Shown here one piece after another: positions 15,394 through 24,022 of a DNA stretch of 46,188 nt. Positions within the stretch are counted from its first letter, which is position 1, and every line of letters starts with the position of its first letter. The DNA comes from JAJFFW01 sp038531315 (GTDB lineage Bacteria > Pseudomonadota > Alphaproteobacteria > Caulobacterales > Parvularculaceae), in NCBI GenBank assembly GCA_038531315.1, contig JBCBBT010000025.1:1-46188 (forward strand). The letters run 5' to 3'. The translations under genes and the position numbers were made by a program. Under the pieces are notes generated by a model, which had not been told where the DNA came from, did not search any database, and saw only the letters and a list, made by a program, of their open reading frames with translations.

Positions 15394-18300
15394 CCGGTTT
15401 GATTGACGCCGCTTTTACCCGCACGCGCGTCGTGATGACGGCGCTCCTCGTGATGATCATTTTCGGGCTCGCGGCCTATCAGTCGATCCCTCGCGAAGCC
15501 GATCCAGACATCACCGCGCCGTTCGTTTTTATCACGCTGCCGCTTCCCGGCGTCTCACCTGAAGACGGCGAGCGCCTGCTGATCCGGCCGACCGAGCTTG
15601 AGCTTCAAACCATTGAAGGCGTCTCGGAAATGAACAGCCTCGCCTTTGACGGCGCGGCGCAAATCTTCATTGAGTTCGATACGAGCGTTGAGATCGACAC
15701 CGCCCTCATCGATGTGCGCGAAGCCGTCGACAGGGCCAAAGCGGAATACCCCGCTGACGCCGAGGAACCGGTCGTCAACGAAATCAATCTCCAGAACCAG
15801 TTTCCGATCCTGACCGTTATTCTGTCCGGCGATGCGCCCGAGCGCGCGCTTTATCAGTCTGCGCTGCGCCTGCGCGACAAACTGGAGACCATTTCCGGCG
15901 TTCTCGATGCGGAGCTGACCGGCTCACGCGAGGAGCTGCTTGAGGTGATTATCGACCCCGAGACGCTTGAGTCCTACGGGCTCACCGAGCTTGAGGTCGT
16001 CAACGCCGTCAGCGCCAACAACCAGCTCGTGACAGCCGGCTCCGTGACGCTTGAAGACGGCGCCTTCGCGGTCAAATCGCCCGGCCTCATCAAGACGGCG
16101 GACGACTTGCGCAACATCGTTCTGCGCTCCAGCGGCGACAGCATCGTCACCATTGGCGACATCGCCTCCGCGCGCCGCACCTTCAAAGACCGCACCAGCT
16201 ACGCGATTTTCAACGGCCGGCCGGCCATCGGCATTGAGATTTCAAAACGCGCCGGATCGAACATCGTCGAGACAATCGAAGCGGCGCACGCGCTGACCAT
16301 CGAGGAAGCCGAATTCTGGCCGTCTTCGATCAACCATACATTTCTCGGCGACCAGTCCGTTTTTGTCCGTGACAGCCTTGAGGGGCTGACCGCATCGGTC
16401 GTGACGGCCGTTCTTCTGGTGATGATTGTGATTGTCGCCGCGCTCGGCATGCGTTCGGCGGTAATGGTCGGGATCGCCATCCCGACATCGTTCCTGATCA
16501 GTTTTCTGCTGCTGACCGTCTTCGGCTACACCCTGAACATGATGGTGATGTTCGGCCTGGTCCTGTCGGTCGGCATGCTGGTCGACGGCGCCATCGTCAT
16601 TGTCGAATACGCCGAACGGCGCATGAGCGAGGGGGCGGACCGCAAGAACGCCTACGCGGAGGCCTCAAAACGCATGTTCTGGCCGGTGACGACATCGACG
16701 GCGACGACGCTGGCGGCGTTCCTGCCGTTCCTGTTCTGGGACTCGGTGCCGGGCGAATTCATGAAGTTCCTGCCGCTGACGCTGATTTTCGTTCTGTTGT
16801 CGTCGCTCGTCGTCGCGCTTGTGTTCCTGCCCGTTTTGGGCTCGCTGCTCGCAATGCCCGGCTGGCTGAAGCGCCGCTTCGGCGTCAAGGGCAAGGCCGA
16901 CCAGCCGGCGACCACCGAAATTGACGAAATTGATCCGCGCACGCTGAAAGGACCGATGGGGTCTTATGCGCGTTCATTGCATCAGGTCGTACAAAGACCT
17001 TTGCTGATCATGTTCGCCGGTTTTGCGCTTGTGGCGACATGTCTGTTGTCTTACCGTCTTGCATCGCCCGATGTGGAATTCTTCATTCGCGCAGACAATG
17101 AACAGATCAACATTCTGGTTCTGGCGCGGGGCAACATGTCGCCGGATCAGAAGATCGCCATCGTCAGGGATGTCGCCGAACGCGTGCAGGATCACCCCGG
17201 CATTGAGAGCTTTTACCTTCAGACCGGTCCGGGCTTCGGGCGCAGCAATCAGCTGCCGGCGGAAACCATCGGTCAGGTCAGCCTTGATCTCATTGATTAC
17301 ACCGAGCGCAAACACTCGCGCGATATTCAGGAAGAATTGCGCGATCTCGTCCAGGACGTGCCCGGTGTTGTCATTGAGGTTCGCCAGCCCGAAAACGGCC
17401 CGCCAGTGGGCAAGGACGTTCAGGTCGAACTCACGGCCGCGAATTTTGACGCCATGGTCGAGGCGGCGCGCAAGCTCCGCAAATTCGCCGACACCGTGAA
17501 GACAACGGTCAACGGCCGCGAGGTTCAGGCCTATATCGACATTGAAGACAGCCTGCCGCTGCCCGGCATCGAGTGGTCCATCAATCCCGATCGCGCGCTC
17601 GCCGGCCAGTATGGGCTCACCGTGCAACAGGCGGGCGCCGTCCTGCAGCTCGTCACCGACGGCTTGTTGGTCGACCGGTATCGTCCCGACGACGCCGACG
17701 ACGAGATTGATATCCGGGCGCGCTTTCCGGCCGAGTACCGGACGATTTTTGCTCTCGATAAAGTCCGTGTGCAGACGCCCGGCGGCTCCGTGCCATTGTC
17801 GAATTTCGTCACGCGCGAAGCCAAACCGCAAGTTGACCGCATAACCCGCCGTGACGGGCGGCGCGTCATTGAAATCAAGGCAAATTCCAACACCCGCATC
17901 GCCGGCGCCGAGGTCAGCCAGGATCAGGCGATCTCGATCATGCGCGATTACCTTCAATCCGGCGCGCTCGGCGACAATATCAACTGGTCAATTCTGGGCG
18001 CCGACGAGGAAACCGCAGAAGCGGCAGCCTTTTTCCAGACGGCGATGATGGCGGCGATGTTCCTGATCGCCATGATCCTGCTGCTTGAGTTCAATAGCTT
18101 CTATCATTCCTTCCTGACGCTGACCGCGGTTATTTTGTCCGTGTTCGGCGTTTTGCTCGGGATCGCGATCACCGGTCAATATGTCAGCGTGATCATGACC
18201 GGCGTCGGCATCGTCGCGCTCGCGGGGATTGTCGTGAATAACAATATTGTTCTCATCGACACCTATCAGTATCTGCGCCGTAAAGGCCTTGCGGTTGAAG

Positions 18301-18680
18301 ACGCCGTCGTGCGCACCGCAGCCCAACGCGCGCGCCCGGTCCTTCTGACGACGGCGACCACCATCCTCGGTCTCTTGCCCATGGTGTTCGAAATCAGCGT
18401 CGATTTCGCCGCCGGCGCCATCACGCGCGGCAGCTCAACCTCTGACTGGTGGGTGTTGCTGTCCTCGGCGATTGTCTATGGCCTGGCCTTTTCGACGATC
18501 CTGACGCTGGTGCTGACGCCGGTCCTGATCGCCGCGCCGACAGTCATCCGCCGCAATTCGAAAGAATTCTTCGCCGCCGTGAAACGCTGGCGCGCCCGCC
18601 GGATTGGCGACGACAGCCTGTCTGAGACGCCGCTGGCGCCGTCTCCGGAAAAAGACCCGCTGCGCCACGCCGCCGAATAG
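15390..18680 (+). CDS. RND efflux transporter permease
   Basis: A 1096-residue inner-membrane pump of the AcrB-like RND superfamily, with the duplicated layout of six membrane helices plus a large periplasmic loop in each half. The first helix is TRVVMTALLVMIIFGLAAYQ and the proximal porter domain follows (PREADPDITAPFVFITLPLPG). TM4 is MLVDGAIVIVE, with Asp399 matching AcrB Asp407 and Gly400 replacing Asp408. TM10 is GIVVNNNIVLID, with Asn950 in place of AcrB Lys940. The ion-translocation site therefore differs from classical multidrug pumps. I believe such variants occur in other RND clades, but I could not check. Substrate is unknown. It is coupled to the adaptor by a 4-base overlap and converges on the LysM gene. 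Confidence 0.93.
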   Translation: MTGLIDAAFTRTRVVMTALLVMIIFGLAAYQSIPREADPDITAPFVFITLPLPGVSPEDGERLLIRPTELELQTIEGVSEMNSLAFDGAAQIFIEFDTSVEIDTALIDVREAVDRAKAEYPADAEEPVVNEINLQNQFPILTVILSGDAPERALYQSALRLRDKLETISGVLDAELTGSREELLEVIIDPETLESYGLTELEVVNAVSANNQLVTAGSVTLEDGAFAVKSPGLIKTADDLRNIVLRSSGDSIVTIGDIASARRTFKDRTSYAIFNGRPAIGIEISKRAGSNIVETIEAAHALTIEEAEFWPSSINHTFLGDQSVFVRDSLEGLTASVVTAVLLVMIVIVAALGMRSAVMVGIAIPTSFLISFLLLTVFGYTLNMMVMFGLVLSVGMLVDGAIVIVEYAERRMSEGADRKNAYAEASKRMFWPVTTSTATTLAAFLPFLFWDSVPGEFMKFLPLTLIFVLLSSLVVALVFLPVLGSLLAMPGWLKRRFGVKGKADQPATTEIDEIDPRTLKGPMGSYARSLHQVVQRPLLIMFAGFALVATCLLSYRLASPDVEFFIRADNEQINILVLARGNMSPDQKIAIVRDVAERVQDHPGIESFYLQTGPGFGRSNQLPAETIGQVSLDLIDYTERKHSRDIQEELRDLVQDVPGVVIEVRQPENGPPVGKDVQVELTAANFDAMVEAARKLRKFADTVKTTVNGREVQAYIDIEDSLPLPGIEWSINPDRALAGQYGLTVQQAGAVLQLVTDGLLVDRYRPDDADDEIDIRARFPAEYRTIFALDKVRVQTPGGSVPLSNFVTREAKPQVDRITRRDGRRVIEIKANSNTRIAGAEVSQDQAISIMRDYLQSGALGDNINWSILGADEETAEAAAFFQTAMMAAMFLIAMILLLEFNSFYHSFLTLTAVILSVFGVLLGIAITGQYVSVIMTGVGIVALAGIVVNNNIVLIDTYQYLRRKGLAVEDAVVRTAAQRARPVLLTTATTILGLLPMVFEISVDFAAGAITRGSSTSDWWVLLSSAIVYGLAFSTILTLVLTPVLIAAPTVIRRNSKEFFAAVKRWRARRIGDDSLSETPLAPSPEKDPLRHAAE

Positions 18681-18703
18681 GCTGCGTCCTCGGGCGACGT
18701 TTT

Positions 18704-19669
18704 TTACTGGTCGTCGTCGCTGCCGCCGGGGACGCTGAATATCTGACCCGGATAAATCAGATCGGGGTCGCGGATCTGGTCGGCGTTGGCTTCATATATC
18801 ACCGTATACTGAAAACCGCTGCCGTAAGCGCGCCGCGCAATCCGCCACAGGCTGTTGCCGGGCTGGACGATCACTTTGCCGTCGCGCAGATCAATCTGAT
18901 CGGCTGTCGCCCGTTCGAACGGCAGCTCGATGGCGTATGCGGGCTGGCCGTTCGCGTCGAGTTGGACGATGAGAAGCGTGTAGATGCCAGGCGCCATCGT
19001 TGCGGTCATCGACCAGCGCCCGCCGTCGCTCGACGTGGTCTGGTTGACCGGATTGCGGTTTGCAAAAACCTGAACGACGCGGTTTGGCTCGGCGCGACCT
19101 GAAAAAATCACGCTGCCGGAATCATCATAGTCAATTGCGTCAAGCGTCAGCGGGCCGACGCCGGTGTCCGGATCGCGCGGGTCCTGCAGGACTTCCGTTG
19201 CGCCGCCCGGCGTCGTGCGCAGCACGAGCGGCCGGTCGCCTTCGCGTTCCGGCACGTAAATCAAAATCGTTTCTTCCGACCGCACGGTGAGGCCATCGAC
19301 CGTCGTCATTTCAAGGCTTAATTCGACAGGGCCGGCATCGAGCGGCGTCTCGGTCGCAAGCGTCCATGAGCCGTCGCCAATCGCATCGGTTGACGCCAGC
19401 TCTTCGTCATTAGCGAACACCGTGACCTTCGCACGCGGCGCCGCGCGCCCCGCGATCGTCGCGTAGCCGGACCGCGTGACGTATACGATATCAAAACGCG
19501 GCAACGCCGCTTCAGCGGTCTCCTCGCCTGCGTCCGCGCCCGCATCAGGGTCGGCGACATCTTCCGCCGGCGCCGGCGTCAGCGTCTCAACGGGCCGGAA
19601 ACGCTCGAACGCCTTCCAGGCGATAAAGCCGAAAATCATCAGTAACAGGAAAATGATGACGACGCGCAT
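18704..19669 (-). CDS. Membrane-anchored LysM-domain protein
   Basis: A 321-residue protein. One N-terminal membrane anchor is at 1-20 (MRVVIIFLLLMIFGFIAWKA), then an acidic Ala/Pro/Asp linker. Two Ig-like or carboxypeptidase-regulatory-like beta segments follow: RSGYATIAGRAAPRAKVTVF at about 70-135 and SGSVIFSGRAEPNRVVQVFA at about 185-245. A C-terminal LysM domain lies near 266-316 (VQPGNSLWRIARRAYGSG ... DPDLIYPGQIFSVP). It would bind peptidoglycan from the inner-membrane side; no catalytic domain is present. ATG 19669 has GAGG 8 bases upstream; a longer in-frame extension would bury the anchor and is less likely. It is divergent from the LOG-family gene. Confidence 0.85.
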   Translation of the reverse strand: MRVVIIFLLLMIFGFIAWKAFERFRPVETLTPAPAEDVADPDAGADAGEETAEAALPRFDIVYVTRSGYATIAGRAAPRAKVTVFANDEELASTDAIGDGSWTLATETPLDAGPVELSLEMTTVDGLTVRSEETILIYVPEREGDRPLVLRTTPGGATEVLQDPRDPDTGVGPLTLDAIDYDDSGSVIFSGRAEPNRVVQVFANRNPVNQTTSSDGGRWSMTATMAPGIYTLLIVQLDANGQPAYAIELPFERATADQIDLRDGKVIVQPGNSLWRIARRAYGSGFQYTVIYEANADQIRDPDLIYPGQIFSVPGGSDDDQ

Positions 19670-19682
19670 GGACCGGACCTCA

Positions 19683-19737
19683 TTGATTTCGTGAAAATTA
19701 ACCTTATCAATAGAGCATGGCGCGTACAATGCGCGCC
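19683..19737 (+). promoter_or_regulatory. Candidate promoter/operator of the LOG-family gene
   Basis: TTGATT (19683-19688) and TATCAA (19705-19710) are spaced by 16 bases. Further down, TACAAT (19725-19730) lies inside a GGCGCG-TACAATG-CGCGCC inverted repeat (19719-19737), so a regulator bound there would cover a -10-like element. The region is between the divergent LysM and LOG genes. Which hexamers are used cannot be decided by eye. Confidence 0.3.
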
Positions 19738-19771
19738 CTGCGTTTGCAGACAAATTTATCGTGGTAAGTCT

Positions 19772-20326
19772 ATGAAATCATTGTGCGTTTATTGCGGGTC
19801 CCGGTTCGGGGACGATCCCGTATTCCGGGAAGCGGCCGAATATGTCGGACGCGAAGCCGCGCGCCGCGGCGTGCGTATCGTTTATGGCGGCGGCAGCCTT
19901 GGTTTGATGGGCGCGACCGCAGGCGCGGCGCGCGACGCCGGCGGCGATGTCTTCGGCGTCATTCCCAAATTTCTGGTTGAGATGGAAGGCATTCTCGACG
20001 GCGTCAATCACACGATTGTCGACACCATGCATGAACGCAAGATGCTGATGTTTGAGGAAAGCGACGCGATCCTGACCTTGCCGGGCGGCATCGGCACGCT
20101 TGAAGAAGTTATTGAGACGCTCTCCTGGGCGCGGCTTGCGCTCCATAAGAAACCGATTGTCGTCCTCAACCTGAAGGATTTCTGGTCGCCGTTGCAAACA
20201 CTCTTCCGGCACATTGTTGAGCGCGATTTCGCAGCCAGCGAATTGCTCAACGAAGTGACCTTCGTTGAAAAGCCGGAAGAGGTATTCGAGGCTTGCCAGC
20301 GGCGTCTGCTCGCCGACGTCATCTAG
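19772..20326 (+). CDS. LOG-family protein (cytokinin riboside 5'-monophosphate phosphoribohydrolase type)
   Basis: A 184-residue Rossmann-like protein of the TIGR00730/LOG family. It has the signature GGGSLGLMG near 36-44 and PGGIGTLEEVIE near 104-115, the nucleotide-binding and catalytic motif. Family members cleave the N-glycosidic bond of (isopentenyl-)AMP to release the base. In bacteria outside plant associates the role is often general nucleotide or purine turnover. Length is normal. ATG 19772 begins the conserved MKSLCVYCGSRFG; an in-frame extension from 19691 is not conserved in style and overlaps the promoter-like region. It converges on gltX with a 36-base gap. Confidence 0.9.
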   Translation: MKSLCVYCGSRFGDDPVFREAAEYVGREAARRGVRIVYGGGSLGLMGATAGAARDAGGDVFGVIPKFLVEMEGILDGVNHTIVDTMHERKMLMFEESDAILTLPGGIGTLEEVIETLSWARLALHKKPIVVLNLKDFWSPLQTLFRHIVERDFAASELLNEVTFVEKPEEVFEACQRRLLADVI

Positions 20327-20362
20327 AGACGCCGATCACACCTCGCCTCACCGCAACGTTTC

Positions 20363-21694
20363 TCAGGCGCGCTCGCCCGACAATCGGGCCCGCGCTTTTT
20401 CGGCCCCGATCATTTTAAACAACGGCCCCATTTCGGGTCCCGTCTTGCGGCCCGTCAACGCCAGACGCAGCGGCATGAAGAGCGCCTTGCCTTTGGCCCC
20501 GGTCTGCGACTTCAGCGCAGCCGTAAACGCAGACCAGCTTTCATCCGTAAGCGGCGCATCGGGGACCAGCGCCGCCGCTTGCGCCGCGAACGTTTCATCT
20601 TCAATGACAGGGTCGATCGCGCCCTCGATGATCGCGCGCCACTCGGCGGCGTCGCCAAGCGTCTCGATATTACCGCGCACCGCATTCCAGACCGGCTCGC
20701 TGACCCCGAGATCGTCAAGGCGCGCCGACGCCGCCGCAAAATCGGTGTCGTGGAGAATTTTTGCATTCAGCGCGCGCAGTTCCGCATCGTCGAACCGCGC
20801 CGGCGCACGGCCCGCCGCCTCAAACGAAAAGTCCGCCGCCAACGCGCCAAGATCGCGGACGGGCTGCACGGGCTGCGAGGTTCCAAGCCGCGCCAGAAGA
20901 CTGGTGATCGCCGCCGGCTCAAGACCGTCATCGCGCATCGCTTCGATGGACAGCGAGCCGAGGCGTTTTGAAAGCCCTTCGCCGTCGGCGCCGATCAGCA
21001 ATGAGTGGTGCGCAAATTCCGGCGGGACGCCGCCAAGCGCCCGGATCAATTCGACTTGAACGGCGGTATTCGTGACATGGTCCTCGCCGCGGATGACATG
21101 GGAAATCCCCGTGTCCATGTCATCAACGCAGCTCGGCAGCGTATAGAGATACTGACCGTCGCCGCGCACCAACACCGGATCGGATACGCTCGAGGTGTCG
21201 ACTGTTGTCTCGCCGCGGATCAGATCGCGCCAGACCACCGGTTGGTGGGACAACTTAAAGCGCCAATGGGGCGCACGGCCTTCATCGCGGAATGCGGCCA
21301 CTTGTTCATCGGTGTACGACAGACCGGCGCGATCATAAATCGGCGGCAGGCCGCGAGCGCGCTGTAATTTTCTTTTCCGTTCAAGCTCGTCAGCGGTTTC
21401 GTAACACGCGTAAAGGAGGCCCGCCGCTTTCAGCTTTTCCGCCGCTGCGTCATAAGCCGCGAACCGACCCGATTGATTGAATGTCTGATCCCAGGTCAAG
21501 CCGAGCCAGGAAAGATCGGCTTTAATCCCGTCTTCGAATGCCTGGGTCGAGCGCTCCTGGTCCGTATCGTCAATCCGCAGAATGAACCGGCCGCCGGCGT
21601 TGCGGGCGAAAAGCCAGTTCCACAACGCCGCGCGGACATTGCCGACATGCAGCTTTCCGGTTGGCGACGGCGCAAAACGAACAGTGACAGACAT
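20363..21694 (-). CDS. gltX: Glutamate--tRNA ligase
   Basis: A 443-residue class I aminoacyl-tRNA synthetase. The HIGH-type motif is APSPTGKLHVGN at 8-19 and the KMSKS-type motif is GLSKRLG at 240-246. IDDTDQERS near 41-49 and VIRGEDHVTNT near 200-210 are family-typical. It charges tRNA-Glu, or in some bacteria tRNA-Gln. Alphaproteobacteria often carry two gltX paralogs with different tRNA preference; which one this is cannot be told without comparison. It starts at ATG 21694, divergent from the DUF427 gene. Its last codons overlap a hairpin that could terminate the convergent LOG transcript. Confidence 0.95.
   Translation of the reverse strand: MSVTVRFAPSPTGKLHVGNVRAALWNWLFARNAGGRFILRIDDTDQERSTQAFEDGIKADLSWLGLTWDQTFNQSGRFAAYDAAAEKLKAAGLLYACYETADELERKRKLQRARGLPPIYDRAGLSYTDEQVAAFRDEGRAPHWRFKLSHQPVVWRDLIRGETTVDTSSVSDPVLVRGDGQYLYTLPSCVDDMDTGISHVIRGEDHVTNTAVQVELIRALGGVPPEFAHHSLLIGADGEGLSKRLGSLSIEAMRDDGLEPAAITSLLARLGTSQPVQPVRDLGALAADFSFEAAGRAPARFDDAELRALNAKILHDTDFAAASARLDDLGVSEPVWNAVRGNIETLGDAAEWRAIIEGAIDPVIEDETFAAQAAALVPDAPLTDESWSAFTAALKSQTGAKGKALFMPLRLALTGRKTGPEMGPLFKMIGAEKARARLSGERA
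20367..20400 (+). terminator. Candidate rho-independent terminator overlapping the 3' end of gltX
   Basis: GCCCGA (20375-20380), loop CAA and TCGGGC (20384-20389) form a core stem, extended across an internal bulge by GCGC on both sides, then TTTTT at 20396-20400. It faces the plus strand, 40 bases after the LOG-family stop, and lies inside the final codons of convergent gltX. Confidence 0.5.
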
Positions 21695-21813
21695 TACAAC
21701 GAGCTTTCTGCTTCGGGCGTGAAAGAGATGCGGGTCTACTCCCCGCTTGATCCAAGGTCAATTTCCCGCCGCCGCGCCGGCCCCGGGCGCAGGCGCGCCG
21801 CGGCGCGATTTTA

Positions 21814-21838
21814 ACGCCCTGTTCACCACGCCCTGTTC
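21814..21838. repeat. 11-bp direct repeat in the gltX/DUF427 divergent region
   Basis: ACGCCCTGTTC occurs at 21814-21824 and again at 21828-21838, a 14-base period. It lies about 80 bases upstream of the DUF427 start and 120 bases from the gltX start. It could be paired binding sites. Nothing else is recognisable in the 223-base gap. Confidence 0.35.
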
Positions 21839-21917
21839 CAGAGCGGCGCAAATGCAACCCGCATGAATCTTGCAGCGTTAGCCTGCGTTGGCCTCAGAGC
21901 ATCGCGGGGAGCGATCG

Positions 21918-22202
21918 ATGGCGAAAGCGGAATGGGCAGGCGTCGTTCTGGCTGAAAGCGACGACGTCGAAATTGTTGAGAACTACGTCTACTTCCCGAA
22001 GGGGTCGGTGAACCACGCGCATCTGCGCGGGGTCGATTTCCACACGCATTGTCCCTGGAAGGGCGAGGCGAGCTATTTCACCGTAATCGTTGAAGGCGCG
22101 GAAAACCCGAACGCCGCCTTTTGTTACCCTGCCCCTTCAAAAGAAGCGCGCCACCTCAAGGGCCGGATCGCTTTCTGGAAGGGCGTCACGATAACGCGCT
22201 GA
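21918..22202 (+). CDS. DUF427 domain protein
   Basis: A 94-residue small protein covering one complete DUF427 domain: AEWAGVVLAESDDVEIVENYVYFP, then the conserved NHAHLRG and HTHCPWKGEASYFTV, and the C-terminal IAFWKGVTIT. The HCPWKG stretch is the family hallmark. Function is not established for the family; I assign none. GGGGAG lies 6 bases upstream of ATG 21918. It is a single gene divergent from gltX and convergent with nadE (35-base gap). Confidence 0.9.
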   Translation: MAKAEWAGVVLAESDDVEIVENYVYFPKGSVNHAHLRGVDFHTHCPWKGEASYFTVIVEGAENPNAAFCYPAPSKEARHLKGRIAFWKGVTITR

Positions 22203-22237
22203 CAATCGGCGAGCCGCGTGTTGGCGTTTTGCGCGCG

Positions 22238-23908
22238 CTAGCCGCGATCGCGCCAGCCATTGGTGATCGGATAGCGCCGGTCGCGCCCGAAATTCACTTT
22301 CGTCACTTTTGGTCCCGGCGGCGCCTGACGGCGTTTGTATTCAGCGACATAAAGAAGGTGTTCGATGCGCCGGACCGTTTTCTCGTCAAATCCCTCACCC
22401 ACGATGTCGGCGACCGCCATCTCATGTTCAACAAGGCGCTCGAGGATTGCATCCAGAATATCGTAGGGCGGCAGGCTATCCTGATCGGTCTGATCTGCGC
22501 GCAATTCCGCTGAAGGCGGTTTTGTAATAATTCTCTCAGGAACGACCCGCGCGTTGGGCCCCAGAAATCCGTCGGCAAAGGATTGGTTGCGCCAGCGGCA
22601 TAGCTCAAAGACATCGGTTTTATAAATATCCTTAAGCGGATTATAGCCGCCATTCATATCGCCATAGAGCGTTGCATAACCGACCGACATCTCCGACTTG
22701 TTGCCGGTGGTCAAAACCATGGCGCCAAATTTATTGGAGAGCGCCATCAAAATAACGCCGCGAATCCGCGACTGAATATTCTCTTCTGTCGTGTCGGCGT
22801 CACGGCCCGAAAAGACGGGGCTTAACATTGCGTGGAATGCTTCCACAGCGGGCTCAATGGGGATCGTCTCGTAGGAAACGCCGAGGAGGCGCGCGCAGGC
22901 GGCCGCATCCTCAAGGCTGTCGCCAGCCGTGTAGCGCGACGGCATCATCACGCAGCGGACCCTGTCCGGGCCCAAAGCGTCAACGGCGATCGACGCCGTC
23001 AGCGCGGAATCAACCCCGCCCGAAAGCCCAATAACGACGCCGGGAAACCGATTTTTTTCAATGTAATCTCTGACGCCGAGCGTCACCGCGCGATAAATGG
23101 CCTCGTGGCCTTCCGGCCATTGCGCCTCCGGCCCCTCGTGACAGCGCCAGCCGGCGTCGGTCTTTTTCCAGCCGGTTAAATAAACGCCCGGCTGGAACTG
23201 GGGCGCACGGAAGATAACGGCGCCCTTTTCGTTCATCACAAAGGCTGCGCCGTCGAACACAACCTCGTCTTGCCCGGAAAGCTGGTTGACGAAGATCAGC
23301 GGCAGGCCGGCGGCGTTGACGCGCGCGCGCGCAGCGGCCGTCCGCTCGTCGCAGGCGCTGACGCGAAATGGCGAGCCGTGCGGCACAATAAAAAGATCGG
23401 CTCCGGCCTGCGCAAGCGCTTCGCCAGCGCCGGGGAGCCACATATCCTCGCAAATCATCAACCCCAGATTGAGGCCGCGCCACACGATTGGATCAGGAAA
23501 ATCAGGGCCCGGCGTAAATCGGCGCGGTTCGTCAAAAACCCCATAATTCGGCAGACGGACTTTATAGCGCCGCGCCGCAATCTGGCCGCCGTCGAGAAGG
23601 AACGCCGCATTGTAGAGCGCCGCGCCGTCACGCCACGGGGCGCCGACGATCATCGCGGGCCCGTCTTTGGTCCCGGCGGCGAGCCGCTCGACCGCCGCCC
23701 GGCAGGCGCGTTGATAAGACCCCTTCTGAACAAGATCTTCGGGCGGGTAGCCCGATACGACGAGTTCACAAAAGACCACCAGATCGGCGCCGCGGGCGGC
23801 GGCGTCCTGATAGGCGGCGAGAATCTTCGCCGCGTTGCCGTCAATATCGCCGACGGTCGGCTCGATTTGCGCAATGGCGATCGAAAGGGAGGCGGCGGCG
23901 AAGGTCAT
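22238..23908 (-). CDS. nadE: Glutamine-dependent NAD(+) synthetase
   Basis: A 556-residue two-domain enzyme for the last step of NAD synthesis, amidating nicotinic acid adenine dinucleotide with ammonia from glutamine. The N-terminal nitrilase-like glutaminase half has the Glu48 (VVFCELVVSGYPPEDL), Lys116 (YKVRLPNYGVFDE) and Cys153 (LMICEDMW) triad. The C-terminal synthetase half has the PP-loop motif GLSGGVDSALTA and the TTGNKSEMSVGYATLYGDMNGG stretch. ATG 23908 gives the usual N-terminus (LSIAIAQIEPTVGDIDGN); an upstream in-frame TTG at 23944 is weaker. No clear ribosome binding site is visible. It lies 114 bases downstream of gltB on the same strand, so read-through from glutamate synthase is possible. 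Confidence 0.95.
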   Translation of the reverse strand: MTFAAASLSIAIAQIEPTVGDIDGNAAKILAAYQDAAARGADLVVFCELVVSGYPPEDLVQKGSYQRACRAAVERLAAGTKDGPAMIVGAPWRDGAALYNAAFLLDGGQIAARRYKVRLPNYGVFDEPRRFTPGPDFPDPIVWRGLNLGLMICEDMWLPGAGEALAQAGADLFIVPHGSPFRVSACDERTAAARARVNAAGLPLIFVNQLSGQDEVVFDGAAFVMNEKGAVIFRAPQFQPGVYLTGWKKTDAGWRCHEGPEAQWPEGHEAIYRAVTLGVRDYIEKNRFPGVVIGLSGGVDSALTASIAVDALGPDRVRCVMMPSRYTAGDSLEDAAACARLLGVSYETIPIEPAVEAFHAMLSPVFSGRDADTTEENIQSRIRGVILMALSNKFGAMVLTTGNKSEMSVGYATLYGDMNGGYNPLKDIYKTDVFELCRWRNQSFADGFLGPNARVVPERIITKPPSAELRADQTDQDSLPPYDILDAILERLVEHEMAVADIVGEGFDEKTVRRIEHLLYVAEYKRRQAPPGPKVTKVNFGRDRRYPITNGWRDRG

Positions 23909-24022
23909 AATGGCGGCTTTAGGCGTTGCGCGGTCAATCTGCAAGCAGCAGCCCGCCAGCCATGGCGAGGCTTTCGACAGGCGCGCCGCAAAGCCGGGAC
24001 GAAAACTGGCGCGCCCGCAATT

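Noticed and set aside
18683..18707. CGTC...GACG followed by TTTTTT after the RND gene
   Set aside because: A 4-bp stem is too weak, although the T-run is suggestive; I leave termination there unassigned.
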